This document shows positions 53,636 to 64,000 of a DNA stretch of 64,000 bases, piece after piece (position 1 is the stretch's first letter; the number at the start of each line of letters is the position of its first letter). This stretch comes from Clusia tigrina (lineage: Eukaryota; Arthropoda; Insecta; Diptera; Clusiidae). The notes beneath the pieces were generated by a model. That model made no database searches and was not told where the DNA came from. It saw nothing but the letters and a program-made list of their open reading frames with translations. A program made the translations under genes and the position numbers. The stretch covers positions 164,151,860 to 164,215,859 of the forward strand of contig OV050030.1 of the NCBI GenBank assembly GCA_920105625.2, in the 5' to 3' direction.

Positions 53636-56600
53636 GCCCTAAAACAGCGCAAGATTTGTTTGATCTTCGCGCTAGACACCTCTGTAAGAGAGCTAAAAGC
53701 GTATTTGCCTAAAGAGCCCGCTCTGCTTCTAGCCAGAGCGGGGCAACGACAGAAGAGATGTTCCACAGTCTCCTCCTCGTCCTCATCCCCACAGCTTCTG
53801 CAGTATTCATGAGAGAATACTCCCAGCATGAGAGCATGTCTGCCGAAAAGCCAGTGACCAGTTATACATGCCACGCCCTTAGAGATATTCTCTCTTGGCA
53901 GGGCAAGCATGTCTCTAGTTTTCCTATTATTAAGTTCCAGCCACATTAGCCTAGTCGTTAAGCAAGCGCCCTCCTGTGCCCAAGACCCATTGGTCTCACG
54001 CACGACCCTATCCTTCAGCATCAGTTTACAGGTGGCAATTGGTATTCCAATCTCACATCTGTCCGTGCCTAAAGGAAGGTTGGTACCCCATCTGGCTAAG
54101 TCATCAGCCCCACAGTTTACCGCAATATCTCTATGCCCCGGAACTCATATAAGGCGTACCTTGAAAACGGTACTGATATCATTTAGGGCTGCTCGGCACC
54201 GAAATCATTGACAATATGGCCGCCTGGCTATCCGAGTAGATATTTATAATATTTTTTGTTACGGCATGTCTATTTAAGTAGACGGCTGCCTCACTTATGG
54301 CTAGGAGCTCTGCTTGATAAATACTGCAGTGGTCGGGGAGACGGAAAGAAAGTTCCAGTCCCAATTCTTGTGAGAAAACTCCAAAACCGACTCTATCGTC
54401 AAGTTTGGATCCGTCAGTGTAGAAATTAAGTTCCCCCCTTCTCCATGGCATTGGTGTTTGCCACTCTCTTTTAGACGGAATATATGTCTGGAAGTGCCTA
54501 TCGAAGTTGAGATTAGGTATAGAGTGGTCAATGTGTTGGATAGAACTACTCCAGGTATGCGCAATAGTCGAGTGACCAATCTGCCGATCATGCCATAACG
54601 CCGCACATTTCAGCCTTAGTGCTGATTTGGCGGCCAATTGTTTCCCTACCAGATTTAATGTAGGTAGGTTGAGTATTACTTCTAAAGCTTTAGTAGGCGT
54701 GGTCCTTAAGGCACTAGAGATGCATAAAAAAGCCGTACTTTGGACCTTGCTCAGAAGCTTCAAATAGTTTTGTTTCTGAGTGGCTGGCCACCATACCAGT
54801 ATTCCATATAGCAATATGGATCTGACCATCGAAATGTATAGCCAGTGCATAATTCTTGGGGATAGCCCCCACCTGATTCCGACCGCTTTTTTACATGTGT
54901 ACAATGCAATATTGGCCTTTCTGACTCTTTCTTCAATATTGGGTTTCCAGGTAAGTTTTCTATCTAGTACTAGTCCCAAATATCTAACTGTCTCCTTCAT
55001 CGGAATTTCCACACCTTTGTATGTTAGCGGGGAGACCTCAGGAGATCTATTTTTCTTAGAAAAGATGATTAATTCCATTTTATCAGGGTTTAACCCTAAT
55101 CCCCTTTTTCCCGTCCAACCAGTAAGCGTGGCCATGCTAGAGCGCAAAATATCCATAAGAGTGTTTGGATATTTCCCTCTGATCACAATTGCCAAGTCAT
55201 CAACATAGGCGACGGCATGGCAACCCTCCCTCTCTAGGGCTAGCAGTAATGAATTTCCCGCCGAATTCCAGAGCAGGGGGGAGAGGACTCCTCCCTGAGG
55301 AGTGCCTCTGCAGACCTGTCTGCTTAAGGTGTGGGATCCTAAGCTGGCAGTTACCTTTCTGCTGACGAGTATCATCTCTACCATCGCTACCATATTTGGA
55401 TCGACGCCCAGAGCTTCTCACGCTCCCGTAATCGCATTCGCATTTATGTTGTTGAAAGCGCCTTCTATGTCAATGAACGCCGCTAGTGCGAAATCTTTCT
55501 GCTGGATGGCTTTTTCCACTATACCAATAGGTACGTGTAACGCCGTCTCTGTCGATTTGCCCTTCATGTATGCATGTTGTGCCGAGGAGATTCTACCAGT
55601 TGGTATAGCTTCCCGTAAGTGTGCATCCATCAATCTCTCCAGTGTTTTAGGAGGAAAGAAGTGAGACTGATTGGTCTGAAGTCTTTAGGATTTACATGAG
55701 AGGACCTGCCTGCCTTGGGTATGAAGGAAACGTTCTTTTCTCTCCATCTCAGCGGAATATAGCCCATGTTAAGACAGCTTCTAATTGCAGTCACAACCCA
55801 GGGCGTAATTATGTCCCGTGATTGTTCCAGTTCTGCTGGATAAATTCCATCCGGACCCGGAGATATATATGGACCAATGGTGTTAATGGCCCACTGAACT
55901 TTGTCGACTGTAACTATCGCATTCCCTATCTCAGATTACCTGTCCCTAGTTGTCGGGTTATCACCCTCCACTGTGCTACTGCCTGGAAAATGCGTATCTA
56001 AGAGAAGAGCCAAAGATTCCTCGCTCGATTCACTCCACACATCACCCGGACCTTTAAGATAGCCCAGGTTGTGTGTTGTCCTCGCTAGGATTCTTCTTAG
56101 TCTAGCTGCTTCCGATGTTTCTTCCACATCCCTACAATAATTTTACCAGGACTGTCGCTGCGCAGTTCTGGTTGCTTTCTTATATATTTTTAGCTCAGCC
56201 TTGTAGGCTTCCCAGTCTGCGGGCAGTCCCGAAGTTTTAGCCCTGTTAAATAACTGCCTATTGGACTTCCGGAGAAGGCCTAGATCCATTGACCACCAAG
56301 GTGGTTTGTCCTTGCCTCTCAGTTTTACAACCGGGCACCCGGCTGTCAGTGAACTATTCAGGGCCGTGGTTACCTGATTGATCAGCTCGTCTAATTCCAC
56401 AGGGTCTGGGATCAGACGGAGAATTTATTGGCAGCGAGGCCCTGAGAGTTTTCCTATACTTCCCCCAGTCCGTTCTCCGTATTTCTAAAGGTCTTAACTG
56501 GAGCTACTGGGAAGTTCACTTCGTATTCTATACAGCAATGGCCAGAGTAGAAATTTTCATTCGACACTCTCCATCTTTTTATATTGTTAGCGAAGTTATC

Positions 56601-56973
56601 GAAGGTCAGGGTAATATCAAACACTTCCCTTCTATTTGGCTGCGGCTGCCTCCATGATCAATGTCCGAACCTCCTCCGGTGGAGCGTCCTTGTCATGAGG
56701 CAGCTCAGCGCTTGCCGCCACCGTATCGCCATTACTTAACTGTGGGAGCAAAAAGATGTTAATGTTATCCTTTGCTACTATACAAGCAAGAGGCTTACCT
56801 GTGCTCTGAGCGGCTATCATCTTGAAGCCTCTCATCTTCAAACGGCAGATTTTGTTGCCGCATATCCACGGCTCTTGGATGAGGGCCACGTCAAATCCAC
56901 CGCAACCCAGGCGGACCATCAAGTTCGCAGAGGCGAGTTTACAATGGTGGAGGTTTATTTGGATCAGCTTCAT
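53611..56973 (-). pseudogene. Element E3 ORF2 (endonuclease-RT-RNase H)
   Basis: The start at 56973 overlaps ORF1 as in E2. The endonuclease has the same central deletion as E2 (EAAAAK, then VFDITLTF) and the same SGH (FYSGHCCIEY). RT: KGKSTETALHVPIGIVEKA, RGTPQGGVLSPLLW and AYVDDLAIVIRG in the long frame 55393-54179. RNase H: YTDGSKLDDRVGFG, with the common frameshift after AILSM. The last codons are cut by element F: CFRA is followed by LTR-encoded residues to a stop at 53611. Confidence 0.86.
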
Positions 56974-58314
56974 AAGAATCTGTCCTTCTTACCTCCACCA
57001 TCGTAACGTCCGCGTCCTCCTCTTTTTCGGTGTAGTCAAGAAGGTCGTCCTCCTCAAAGAGCTGCCCGACCCCGGTCAGCTGCTCTGAGTCGGTCGACCT
57101 TTGGCTGCTGGACAACCCTTCATCATCACCGCCAGCCTCGCTGTCACCCTCTATCTCCTCCGGTTCCAAAACGTCAACGAACCCGAACCTGACTACCCTA
57201 TTTCTCTCTGCCAGTGGGGCAAGAGACTCAGAGATGAGTATCAGCAACACCTGCCTTCTACCTTCCACTGGCTCCTCGAGTTTCGCTACCTTCCAGTTAT
57301 GGGTTGGCAGCTCTCTGTTACACGATCTAAAGATCGCGTCTATTTTCTCCGGATCAGCTGGCTTAGCCGGGATCCAGACCCGGGCTCTGGGTCTGCTGGG
57401 AACTTCTTCCCTTCTGACGGCCTCTAGCTTGGCTCCCGGCCAGATTTCGTCAACCTTGCTTACCGCGATCTTGTAAAGGTTGGCTGACCTGCTGTCATCG
57501 CATGCGAGAAGCTTGGCCCTGCCCTGATACCAGCCCGCATCGTGACAGAAAGGGGGTCCAGGGTTTTCCTCTAAGACTTGGAGGTAGACTTCGACAATCG
57601 CTTGCTCCACCCACCTCCACTTCTCTTTGGGTATGACCCCTTCCTCCTCCTTCCGGTCAATGATGGCCAGCATCTCACCCCCACCTTTGAAAACGTCGCT
57701 GTAGGATGGGTATTTCTGGCCGCCGACTTTTTGTTTTTTAGCGACCTCACCGGCCTCTTCAGCCGAACGTTGTCTCTTTGGGGCTGTACCCGCCGGTTTG
57801 CCCAAGCCGGATAGCACTCTACCGATTTGGCCGGCTCCTCAGTGAGCTGGTCTGTGGGTAGAGTCTCATATTTGGCCATAACCCTTAAGGCCGCCTTCCT
57901 ATCATAATAGGCCTGCTTTGACGGACGGACGGGTTTAAACGACCCGCCCCCCTGGCCTACCCCAGCAACCTTCTTTAAGCTGCTGGGCCCCTCTGCTGTC
58001 TGCTGCCGATAGATCCCCGGGGTAGCCCCCCGCCCCCTGACCGCAGTCAGCGTTTGGGTTTTTACCACCTCCTCCGGGTTTCTTCCTTCAGCACCCCTCT
58101 GAAAGAGACGAGAGACCGGTTTTCCCAAGCCTCCCCGTCCCCTACTACCAGCACTCGTGCTGGGACCAGCCCTAACGATTAAGCCCCTTCTGCCTCCTGC
58201 TGCAATCGATCTGTCTGCCACCCTTATATTAGCCGTAGACAGGATCGCCTCTGTCGGTTTTTTGGGAGGACCGCCCTCCTTTGGTTTTGGTTTTGGATTT
58301 AATTTTAATGACAT
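56939..58314 (-). pseudogene. Element E3 ORF1 (DUF4780-type)
   Basis: The N-terminal frame 58314-57571 (MSLKLNPKPKPKEGG...) and the frame 57817-56939 overlap. They are separated by the shared frameshift after EEPAKSVE. The second frame is the best-preserved ORF1 C-terminus in the window (292 codons). It has AKLLACDDSRSANLYKIAV, WPGAKLEAVRREEVPS and ELPTHNWKVAKLEEP, a continuous DUF4780-like domain (about residues 100-200), and an acidic tail ending PNKPPPL. The product is inferred to bind element RNA. Confidence 0.84.
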
Positions 58315-58864
58315 ATGTGGTCCGATGAGTATCGGACAAAAGAGGTTCGCTCGCGCAGAGGTCCGTCTGCGCGAGTAATGCTAGATAGAACCGGCGGATG
58401 CCAAGTATCCGGAGCACTCCGTCAGAGACTGGGCTTTTTTTGACCTGGGTCCCCAGCCAGGCTGAGCATCGACACGGGTCGTATGACAACTTACTTCAAC
58501 CCAGAGGTTTTTTATAGGAGTTTGCTCCTCCACACCCTGTATCCGGGGAGAAGTTTGGATTGAATAGAGGCTAATGTTCCTAGAACTATAATCGCATATT
58601 CCCATCCTGCGAAAATTTATGTTTCAACGAAACTTACGCTTCAACGAAAACTGACGTAAGTAAAGTAAAGTATGTTAAGTAAATTAAAGTATGGTGTGCA
58701 TGTAAAAGGTGAGTATGTATGATAATTATAATATGGTGAGTATTTAATATATTAATGTAAATGAGAAGACGTTAGGTTTAAAATCACAATACCTAATACG
58801 CCCCCTTTTAAGTTTTTATTCAATTATATATTGTTCAATAGAGAAGAAAAAAAAATTATTTATA

Positions 58865-61800
58865 TACTTTTTTTTATCTTAACTCTAGGCCTTAAAATTC
58901 TAGTAGACATGTTTTCTTCATACACATTATTCGTATTTGTATTAATATGGTTCTCATTTCTATTCATGGTTAATTCAACACTTTCATTTTCTTTTGGTAC
59001 ATTTTCAGATGATTCTTCTAAATCATTTATAGGATGTGGTGTTTCAACTATTTGATCTGCATTTGATTCCGAAACCGCGCTACTCAACGCAACATGATTG
59101 TCATTATCGACAGATTGAATATTGTCAACTCCTGGTCGAATCTGATCAGTATGTCTTTTTATGGATCTTTGATTCGTCAGTAAACAATAGTACGATCGTG
59201 GACCAATTTTTTTTTAGCAATAATGTCTGGTGTCCAACATTGCTTGTTTGGATTAGTATAGTTGCGTGTAAAAACATTTTGTCCCTCTTTGAAATTAATA
59301 TCTTCCTTTGTAATTCGAAATCAATCTTTCTTATTTTTCCACAATGTTTTCTTTTATGAGTGGAGGTTTGATGAGGTCAAGTCTGTTTCTTATCGATCTA
59401 CCCAGGAATACTTGAGATGGACTTTCTTCCGTTGTGCAGTGTTTCGTGTTCCTATAGTCTAACAGAAATCTATTTAAGATTACATCGAAGTTTTCAATTT
59501 TATTTGATTTAATATTCGCTAAAATAGATTTTTTATAGTTTTTATAAATATCTCTGCTGGTCTTGGTCGCAGGATGCCTCGGAGAAGTAAGTACGTGTTT
59601 TATTCTATTGTCTTTTATAAACTTTTCAAATTGTTTAGATACAAATTGTCTGCCATTATCACTTACGATAATGCGTGGAATTCCGAATCGGCAGAAAGTT
59701 TCCCTAGGTTTATTTTCTACAAAATTTGAAGTGATATCCTTTGTTTTCAAAACTTCTGTCCATTTTGAATACGAATCAATTATAACGAAAAGATGGTCGT
59801 TATTGATTGGGCCTTCAAAGTCTATATTATCCTTTGCCATATCATTGAGTTTGTAGGTTTCCATGGAATAATAGGACTCTTTTCAGGATTTTGTTGATGT
59901 TGCTGACAAGGTAGATACGATATAATCAAATATTCTATATCTTTGTCTAAATTGGGCCACCAGACGAATGATCTGGCTAGCGCCTTAGTTTTTCCAATTC
60001 CTAAGTGTGATTCATGGAGAGTTTCAAGAATATGTTTTTGAAGTTTTGCTGGTATTATGGTTCTATAACCCCAAAATAAACAATCCTGCTCCACTGAAAG
60101 TTCAGTGCTTCTTTTTGTGTATGCTTCATATTGTTTTCCCTTTAAATCTTTAATGCTACCTAGCTTAGTGTGTTCATGTCTTGTTTCACGTGCAACGTCC
60201 TTGAAATCCAGATTTAAAACATTATACTGCGTTACATAGTTATCGGAAGTGCTGCTATCATCAAGATTTTCTTTGTTCTCTGTTTGTGGTATTCTACAAA
60301 GATTGTCAGCCTGGTTTTATAAGCCTTTCACATACTCTATCTGGTAACTAAAGCCTGACAAAATGAAGGCCCACCGTTGTGTGCGTGCAGCAGCCATGTC
60401 TGGTATGCCTTTATTTTATCCAAGAATTGATAGTAAAGGCTTGTGGCCAGTTTTAAGCGTAAAACTGTTGCCTATTAAATATTGCTTTAATTTGTTTACG
60501 GAGAATACTAGAGCTGAAACTTCTTTCTGGTAAGTGCTGTACTTCTGTTCAGATTTCGACAGAGCTCGAGACACAAAAGCGATTGGCTTAAGTTCTTTGT
60601 TCGCGAACTCGTGAGAAAGTACACCAGCTACGGCGTAATTTGAAGCATTAGTTGTAAGATATATTGATAATCTCGGATTAAAATGAACTAAAACCTTGTC
60701 TGATGTTATTTCTATTTTTATTTCTTCATATTCTATTTGACATTCATTTGACCAATGAAATTTTATATTTTTTTGTAAAAGTTTATACAAAGGTATTAAA
60801 CTTATCAGAAAATTTATCGATGAATTTTGCATAATAATTTACCATGCCCAAGAATGCTCGCAATTCAGAGACACTCTTTGGAACTGGTGCTTTTAAAACT
60901 GAATCTATTTTGTCTTTGTTTTTGTAAAGGCCATTTTTATCAATGGTGAATCCTAAGTACGAAATTTCTTCTTTTAGAAACTCACATTTTTTAAAATTTG
61001 GTTTAAGACCTGCTTCTTGGAGCCTTCTTAAAACAGATTTTAGATTGTAAATATGCTCTGAAATATCTTTTCCAGATACTATAATGTCATCTTGGTATAC
61101 AAGTACATACGGGTTGCCTCTTAACAAGTTTTCAATTGTTTTCTGAAAAATTGCAGCAGCGGGTTTTACTCCAAATGGTAACCGCTACATTTTCAGTGTG
61201 CCAATGTGTGTATACCAAGTACACAAAAGCTGGGATTTTTCATCCAATGGAAGCGTTAGATAGATCAAGCTTTGAGAAGTGTTCCCCTTTCTGAAGTGCT
61301 CTGAAAATTTCATCAATTAAGGGTAACGGATATTTGAAATCTTTGAGATGTTTATTTACAGTGACCTTTTAATCGGCACAGATTCTGTTTTGGGTTTCAA
61401 AATTGGAACTAGTGGTGTCCCCCATTCAGAACGATCTACCGGTTGTAATACATCTTTCGCTATTAAATCTATAAGATCTTTTTCAATTTTACTCTTCCAA
61501 ACTAGTGATAAAGGACGTGGTTTAAAAAAAATTCGATTTGAATCATTATTTATTGGTAGCGATATTTCACCAAATTTATAACACCCTAATCCTCCATTGA
61601 AAACATCTGCAAATTCGTTCTTAATTTGCTCAAAAATTAAAGAATATTCGCAAGAAAAATCGATTGAATTCACTTGTATAAGTTGAAATTTGAATTTCCT
61701 CAAAAAATTTCTACCAAATAGAGGAATGTTTTTATTGTCTGTAACTATGAGTTTAACACTTTTTGTTGTACCATTATATTGTACAGATTCGTAATATTCG

Positions 61801-62020
61801 CCTAATGTCTTTATTTTATTCCCATTAAAGTCAACAAACGGATCAGTACAAGGAGAAAGACTTACTCTTTTATTCAATTTCTCGATAAATGATTTCGATA
61901 CTATACAACACGGCGCCGAAGTCACAAATTACATCAAACGATTTTCATTGAATTTTTACTGTTATGCTGTATAGATCAGTCAAATCAGTTGAACCATCAC
62001 TTTTATGATTAACGCTAAAA
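58865..62020 (-). pseudogene. Element D4 pol
   Basis: A 2-base loss at about 61913 breaks the protease active site (D1-D3 read CDSGAPCC). RT with YVLVYQDDIIVSGKDISEH (about 61100) and RNase H (60832-60416) read as in D2. The integrase zinc-finger part is in 60094-59822. The core frame 59864-59331 (IDSYSKWTEVLKTKDITSN, IVSDNGRQFVSKQ) is the longest integrase frame among the D copies, 177 codons. The C-terminal SNADQIVETPHPINDLEES segment is shared with D1 and absent from D2 and D3. Confidence 0.84.
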
Positions 62021-62079
62021 ATAGAAAAATTGTTAAATTCACTTTAATCTGTACTTCCAATACTTGAATTAGATCTCGA

Positions 62080-63000
62080 TACGTAATTTACATGATTTTT
62101 TTTTCTTCGACAAATGGATGCTAAGCGCCCCAACTTGCCACAATGATAACAATTGCTGTCCTTATAACGGGAAAGATTCGATGCATGGTTTCTTCAGCCA
62201 CAATGAGTACAAGCCTGTGCAGATTTTTTTGATTTTTCAATACTCGAGTTATGCTGTTTTTGCGAATAGTCATTATTGCCGCCTTTCTTCTTGTTATTGT
62301 TGTTGCTTCTTCCGAACTTGCTGCTGCTATTTCGTTCAATTCCACTGCCATACCTGTTGTTCTTGTTGTTGTTTTTGTTCCGGTTCATATTGCCTTTGTT
62401 GCTTTTGATATAATTGACATCTGATTTAGTAGAAGTGATTTTCATCTCTGTGATGAGTGCTTTGCGTAATGCTTTTTCTATGGTTATTTTCTCATCCTCC
62501 TCACACAATCGCACAAATAAATTTTCTCTTATTCCCATAATGAAACGATCCAAAATTAATGCTGATAGATTTGTTCCAAATTTACTTGAGAGAGCGAGTT
62601 TTCTTACCCTTGCATGCCTCCGACACAGTTTCATTTTCATTTTGAACTGCGGAATGAAATATTTTACGTTCTCGAACCACAATTGTTGGTGGAGTATAAT
62701 TTGTTTTAAGGAGATCACACAACTCTTTATATGTCTTAGAAACGGGAGTATCCGGACTACATAAGCTATGCAACGCTTCGTATGGTGCTGGTCCAATCGT
62801 TTTTAAGAGAGTGACTTTTTTTTTGTTCTCTTCCGTGCAGTTTATTTCCGCAAAATGAATTTCTAATTTCTCTTTCTAGAGAAGCCACGATTCATTATTG
62901 GGAAGAAACTGTAATATATTATTAGAATGGTAGATTCCAACGGTACCATTTTCGAAAGTTTGACTTTGATTTTGACCTTGGTTAATTTTAACAGCACATG
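62080..63000 (-). pseudogene. Element D4 gag (most complete gag segment)
   Basis: The start codon used by D1-D3 is lost (CAT to AAT on the plus strand, about 62992-62994). The amber codon at 62876-62878 is retained. After it, KEKLEIHFAEINCTEENKK, KTIGPAPYEALHSLC and TPVSKTYKELCDLLKTNY give the continuous gag text that D1-D3 lost. A long frame (62796-62194) runs through the Asn-rich part to the first knuckle (ACTHCG). A 1-2 base loss near 62617 alters SEWHARVRK to EACKGKK-like text. Confidence 0.83.
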
Positions 63001-63270
63001 TATGAAAATTTCTTTAAAATGTTATTTCCAAAATGTATTACTTTTATATTTATTTTTTTTGTATTATGTATGTGTTTATTTTTGTACTATACATCTTTCG
63101 ACGCGTGATACCGTTTTATATTCGATTTAAAACAGTTTAATGTTTTACATATATATGTACATATATGTTTATGCATTAGCTGAGTTTTGATTTGTAATTA
63201 CAAATTTCACTTTATATATTACTGTACTGTCTTGTTGCATGTATTTACATAAAAAAAATTTTTATTCACT

Positions 63271-63698
63271 TGTTGTGAGCTAGAATCAAGCTGCCTGCGC
63301 GTAGTGTCTCACATCATCGACTCCTAACAGATGCCACACATTCTGTGTGATTAGCATGTGTTAAAGTTACTTAAGAAAGCACATATATTTAGGCTGCGAG
63401 TATTTTCAATTAATATTACCTATGTAATATTTATTATGTAAACTTTTAGGGTGCTACAGTTTCGCAGTCGAGCCAGCGAAGGGCATTGAAATTTAGAATG
63501 CACCATCAACATTTCAGAATAGCGTAGGTCAGTTGGTTTGACCAACTGACACCCATTAACCGGTGCGAAACTGGAACACCAGAAAGGTCAGTTTTTGTAT
63601 TGTAATTGTGAATTGTAAATAGTATATAAGAATTAGTATTTTAAGAATAAAGGGGCTTGTGATTTAAAAACTAAAAGTGTAAGTTAGTGATTTTTCCT
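63271..63698 (+). repeat. LTR of the element-B family, truncated on the right, no internal part
   Basis: It starts TGTTGTGAGC and matches the B 5' LTR (CATCGACTCCTAA, TGATTAGCATGTG, the 9-bp inverted repeat at 63528-63550, AGTATATAAGAATTAGTATTT). It lacks the last 80 bp or so of the LTR and joins E4 sequence directly. It replaces the right end of D4 and the 3' 4.5 kb of E4. Confidence 0.85.
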
Positions 63699-63911
63699 GA
63701 AGAGACGAGAGACCGGTTTTCCCAAGCCTCCCCGTCCCCTACTACCAGCACTCGTGCTGGGACCAGCCCTAACGATTAAGCCCCTTCTGCCTCCTGCTGC
63801 AATCGATCTGTCTGCCACCCTTATATTAGCCGTAGACAGGATCGCCTCTGTCGGTTTTTTGGGAGGACCGCCCTCCTTTGGTTTTGGTTTTGGATTTAAT
63901 TTTAATGACAT
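63684..63911 (-). pseudogene. Element E4 ORF1, N-terminal fragment
   Basis: Residues 1-71 match E1-E3 ORF1. The frame then runs into the LTR (RKNH, stop at 63684). Confidence 0.85.
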
Positions 63912-64000
63912 ATGTGGTCCGATGAGTATCGGACAAAAGAGGTTCGCTCGCGCAGAGGTCCGTCTGCGCGAGTAATGCTAGATAGAACCGGCGGATGCCA
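63699..64000 (-). mobile_element. LOA-like non-LTR element E, copy 4, 5' part only
   Basis: It contains the first 70 or so codons of ORF1 (start at 63911, MSLKLNPKPKPKEGG, to KPVSRLF), then the break to the LTR. The 5' untranslated sequence matches E3 closely up to the window edge. Another D copy is expected to the right. Confidence 0.85.

Larger units (their letters stand above)
47463..58655 (-). mobile_element. LOA-like non-LTR element E, copy 3, split by element F
   Basis: The 3' end (47463-47586) and the body (53636-58655) are separated by F. Together they give about 5.1 kb, like E2. It is inserted in the LTR shared by D3 and D4 at the same site as E1 and E2. ORF1 has a 33-nt in-frame-sized loss (near 57170) relative to E2. 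Confidence 0.87.
58656..63270 (-). mobile_element. K02A2.6-like Ty3/gypsy element D, copy 4
   Basis: The left end is the LTR half 58656-58788. The right end stops in the leader at TTTTTATTCACT (63270), where a B-family LTR begins, so its primer-binding site and right LTR half are missing. It keeps a gag segment lost from D1-D3. Confidence 0.85.

Noticed and set aside
1..64000. CRISPR arrays, bacterial operons, tRNA or rRNA genes
   Set aside because: No spacer-repeat periodicity, no cloverleaf-like segment and no rRNA-like block seen; the DNA is eukaryotic and TE-derived. A tRNAscan or Rfam search was not possible here.

Overview
The window reads as repeat-rich insect DNA, most likely from a higher fly. 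The reasons are the mix of element families (412/mdg1-type, K02A2.6-type and other Ty3/gypsy elements, Copia, LOA-like and Jockey-like non-LTR elements, mariner, Helitron), the 60-90 bp GT-AG introns and the AT-rich spacers. The species is not decidable from the sequence alone. I found no host protein gene, tRNA or rRNA gene. Almost everything is transposable-element sequence, much of it nested, and almost every element gene is broken.

Left third (1-20,200). A Helitron whose 3' end is at 2368 abuts a 5'-truncated Copia element (2369 to about 4100). After an AT-rich spacer come degenerate gypsy pieces on the minus strand (5.6-7.2 kb) and a plus-strand gypsy relic, called C here (about 7330-8034). 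C is cut inside RNase H by a 9.1 kb gypsy element B (8035-17138, flanked by CAAC duplications) and resumes at 17143. B carries a bZIP-like or coiled-coil segment at the start of gag, a possible leader intron, and a GC-rich antisense ORF after pol. A 1225-bp mariner with perfect 29-bp inverted repeats but a dead transposase follows (17439-18663). Then comes an AT-rich spacer and an LTR-like or promoter-like block with heat-shock elements.

Middle (20,200-23,691). Two decayed Jockey-like copies lie in opposite orientation. The first is interrupted by a 1.05 kb non-autonomous repeat.

Right two thirds (23,692-64,000). This is a tandem array of a composite unit of about 9.5 kb. Each unit holds a K02A2.6-like Ty3/gypsy element (D, minus strand) and a LOA-like non-LTR element (E, minus strand, DUF4780-type ORF1) inserted at the same place in the LTR shared by adjacent D copies. 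The order is D1-E1-D2-E2-D3-E3-D4-(B-family LTR)-E4. The third unit also contains a 6.05 kb 412/mdg1-like gypsy element F (47587-53635, GCCC duplications) with two almost identical LTRs. D and E copies share inactivating lesions (an amber codon in gag, frameshifts in E ORF1 and in the E RNase H), and D copies are mosaics of one another. The array therefore most likely grew by DNA-level duplication and unequal exchange, not by repeated transposition.
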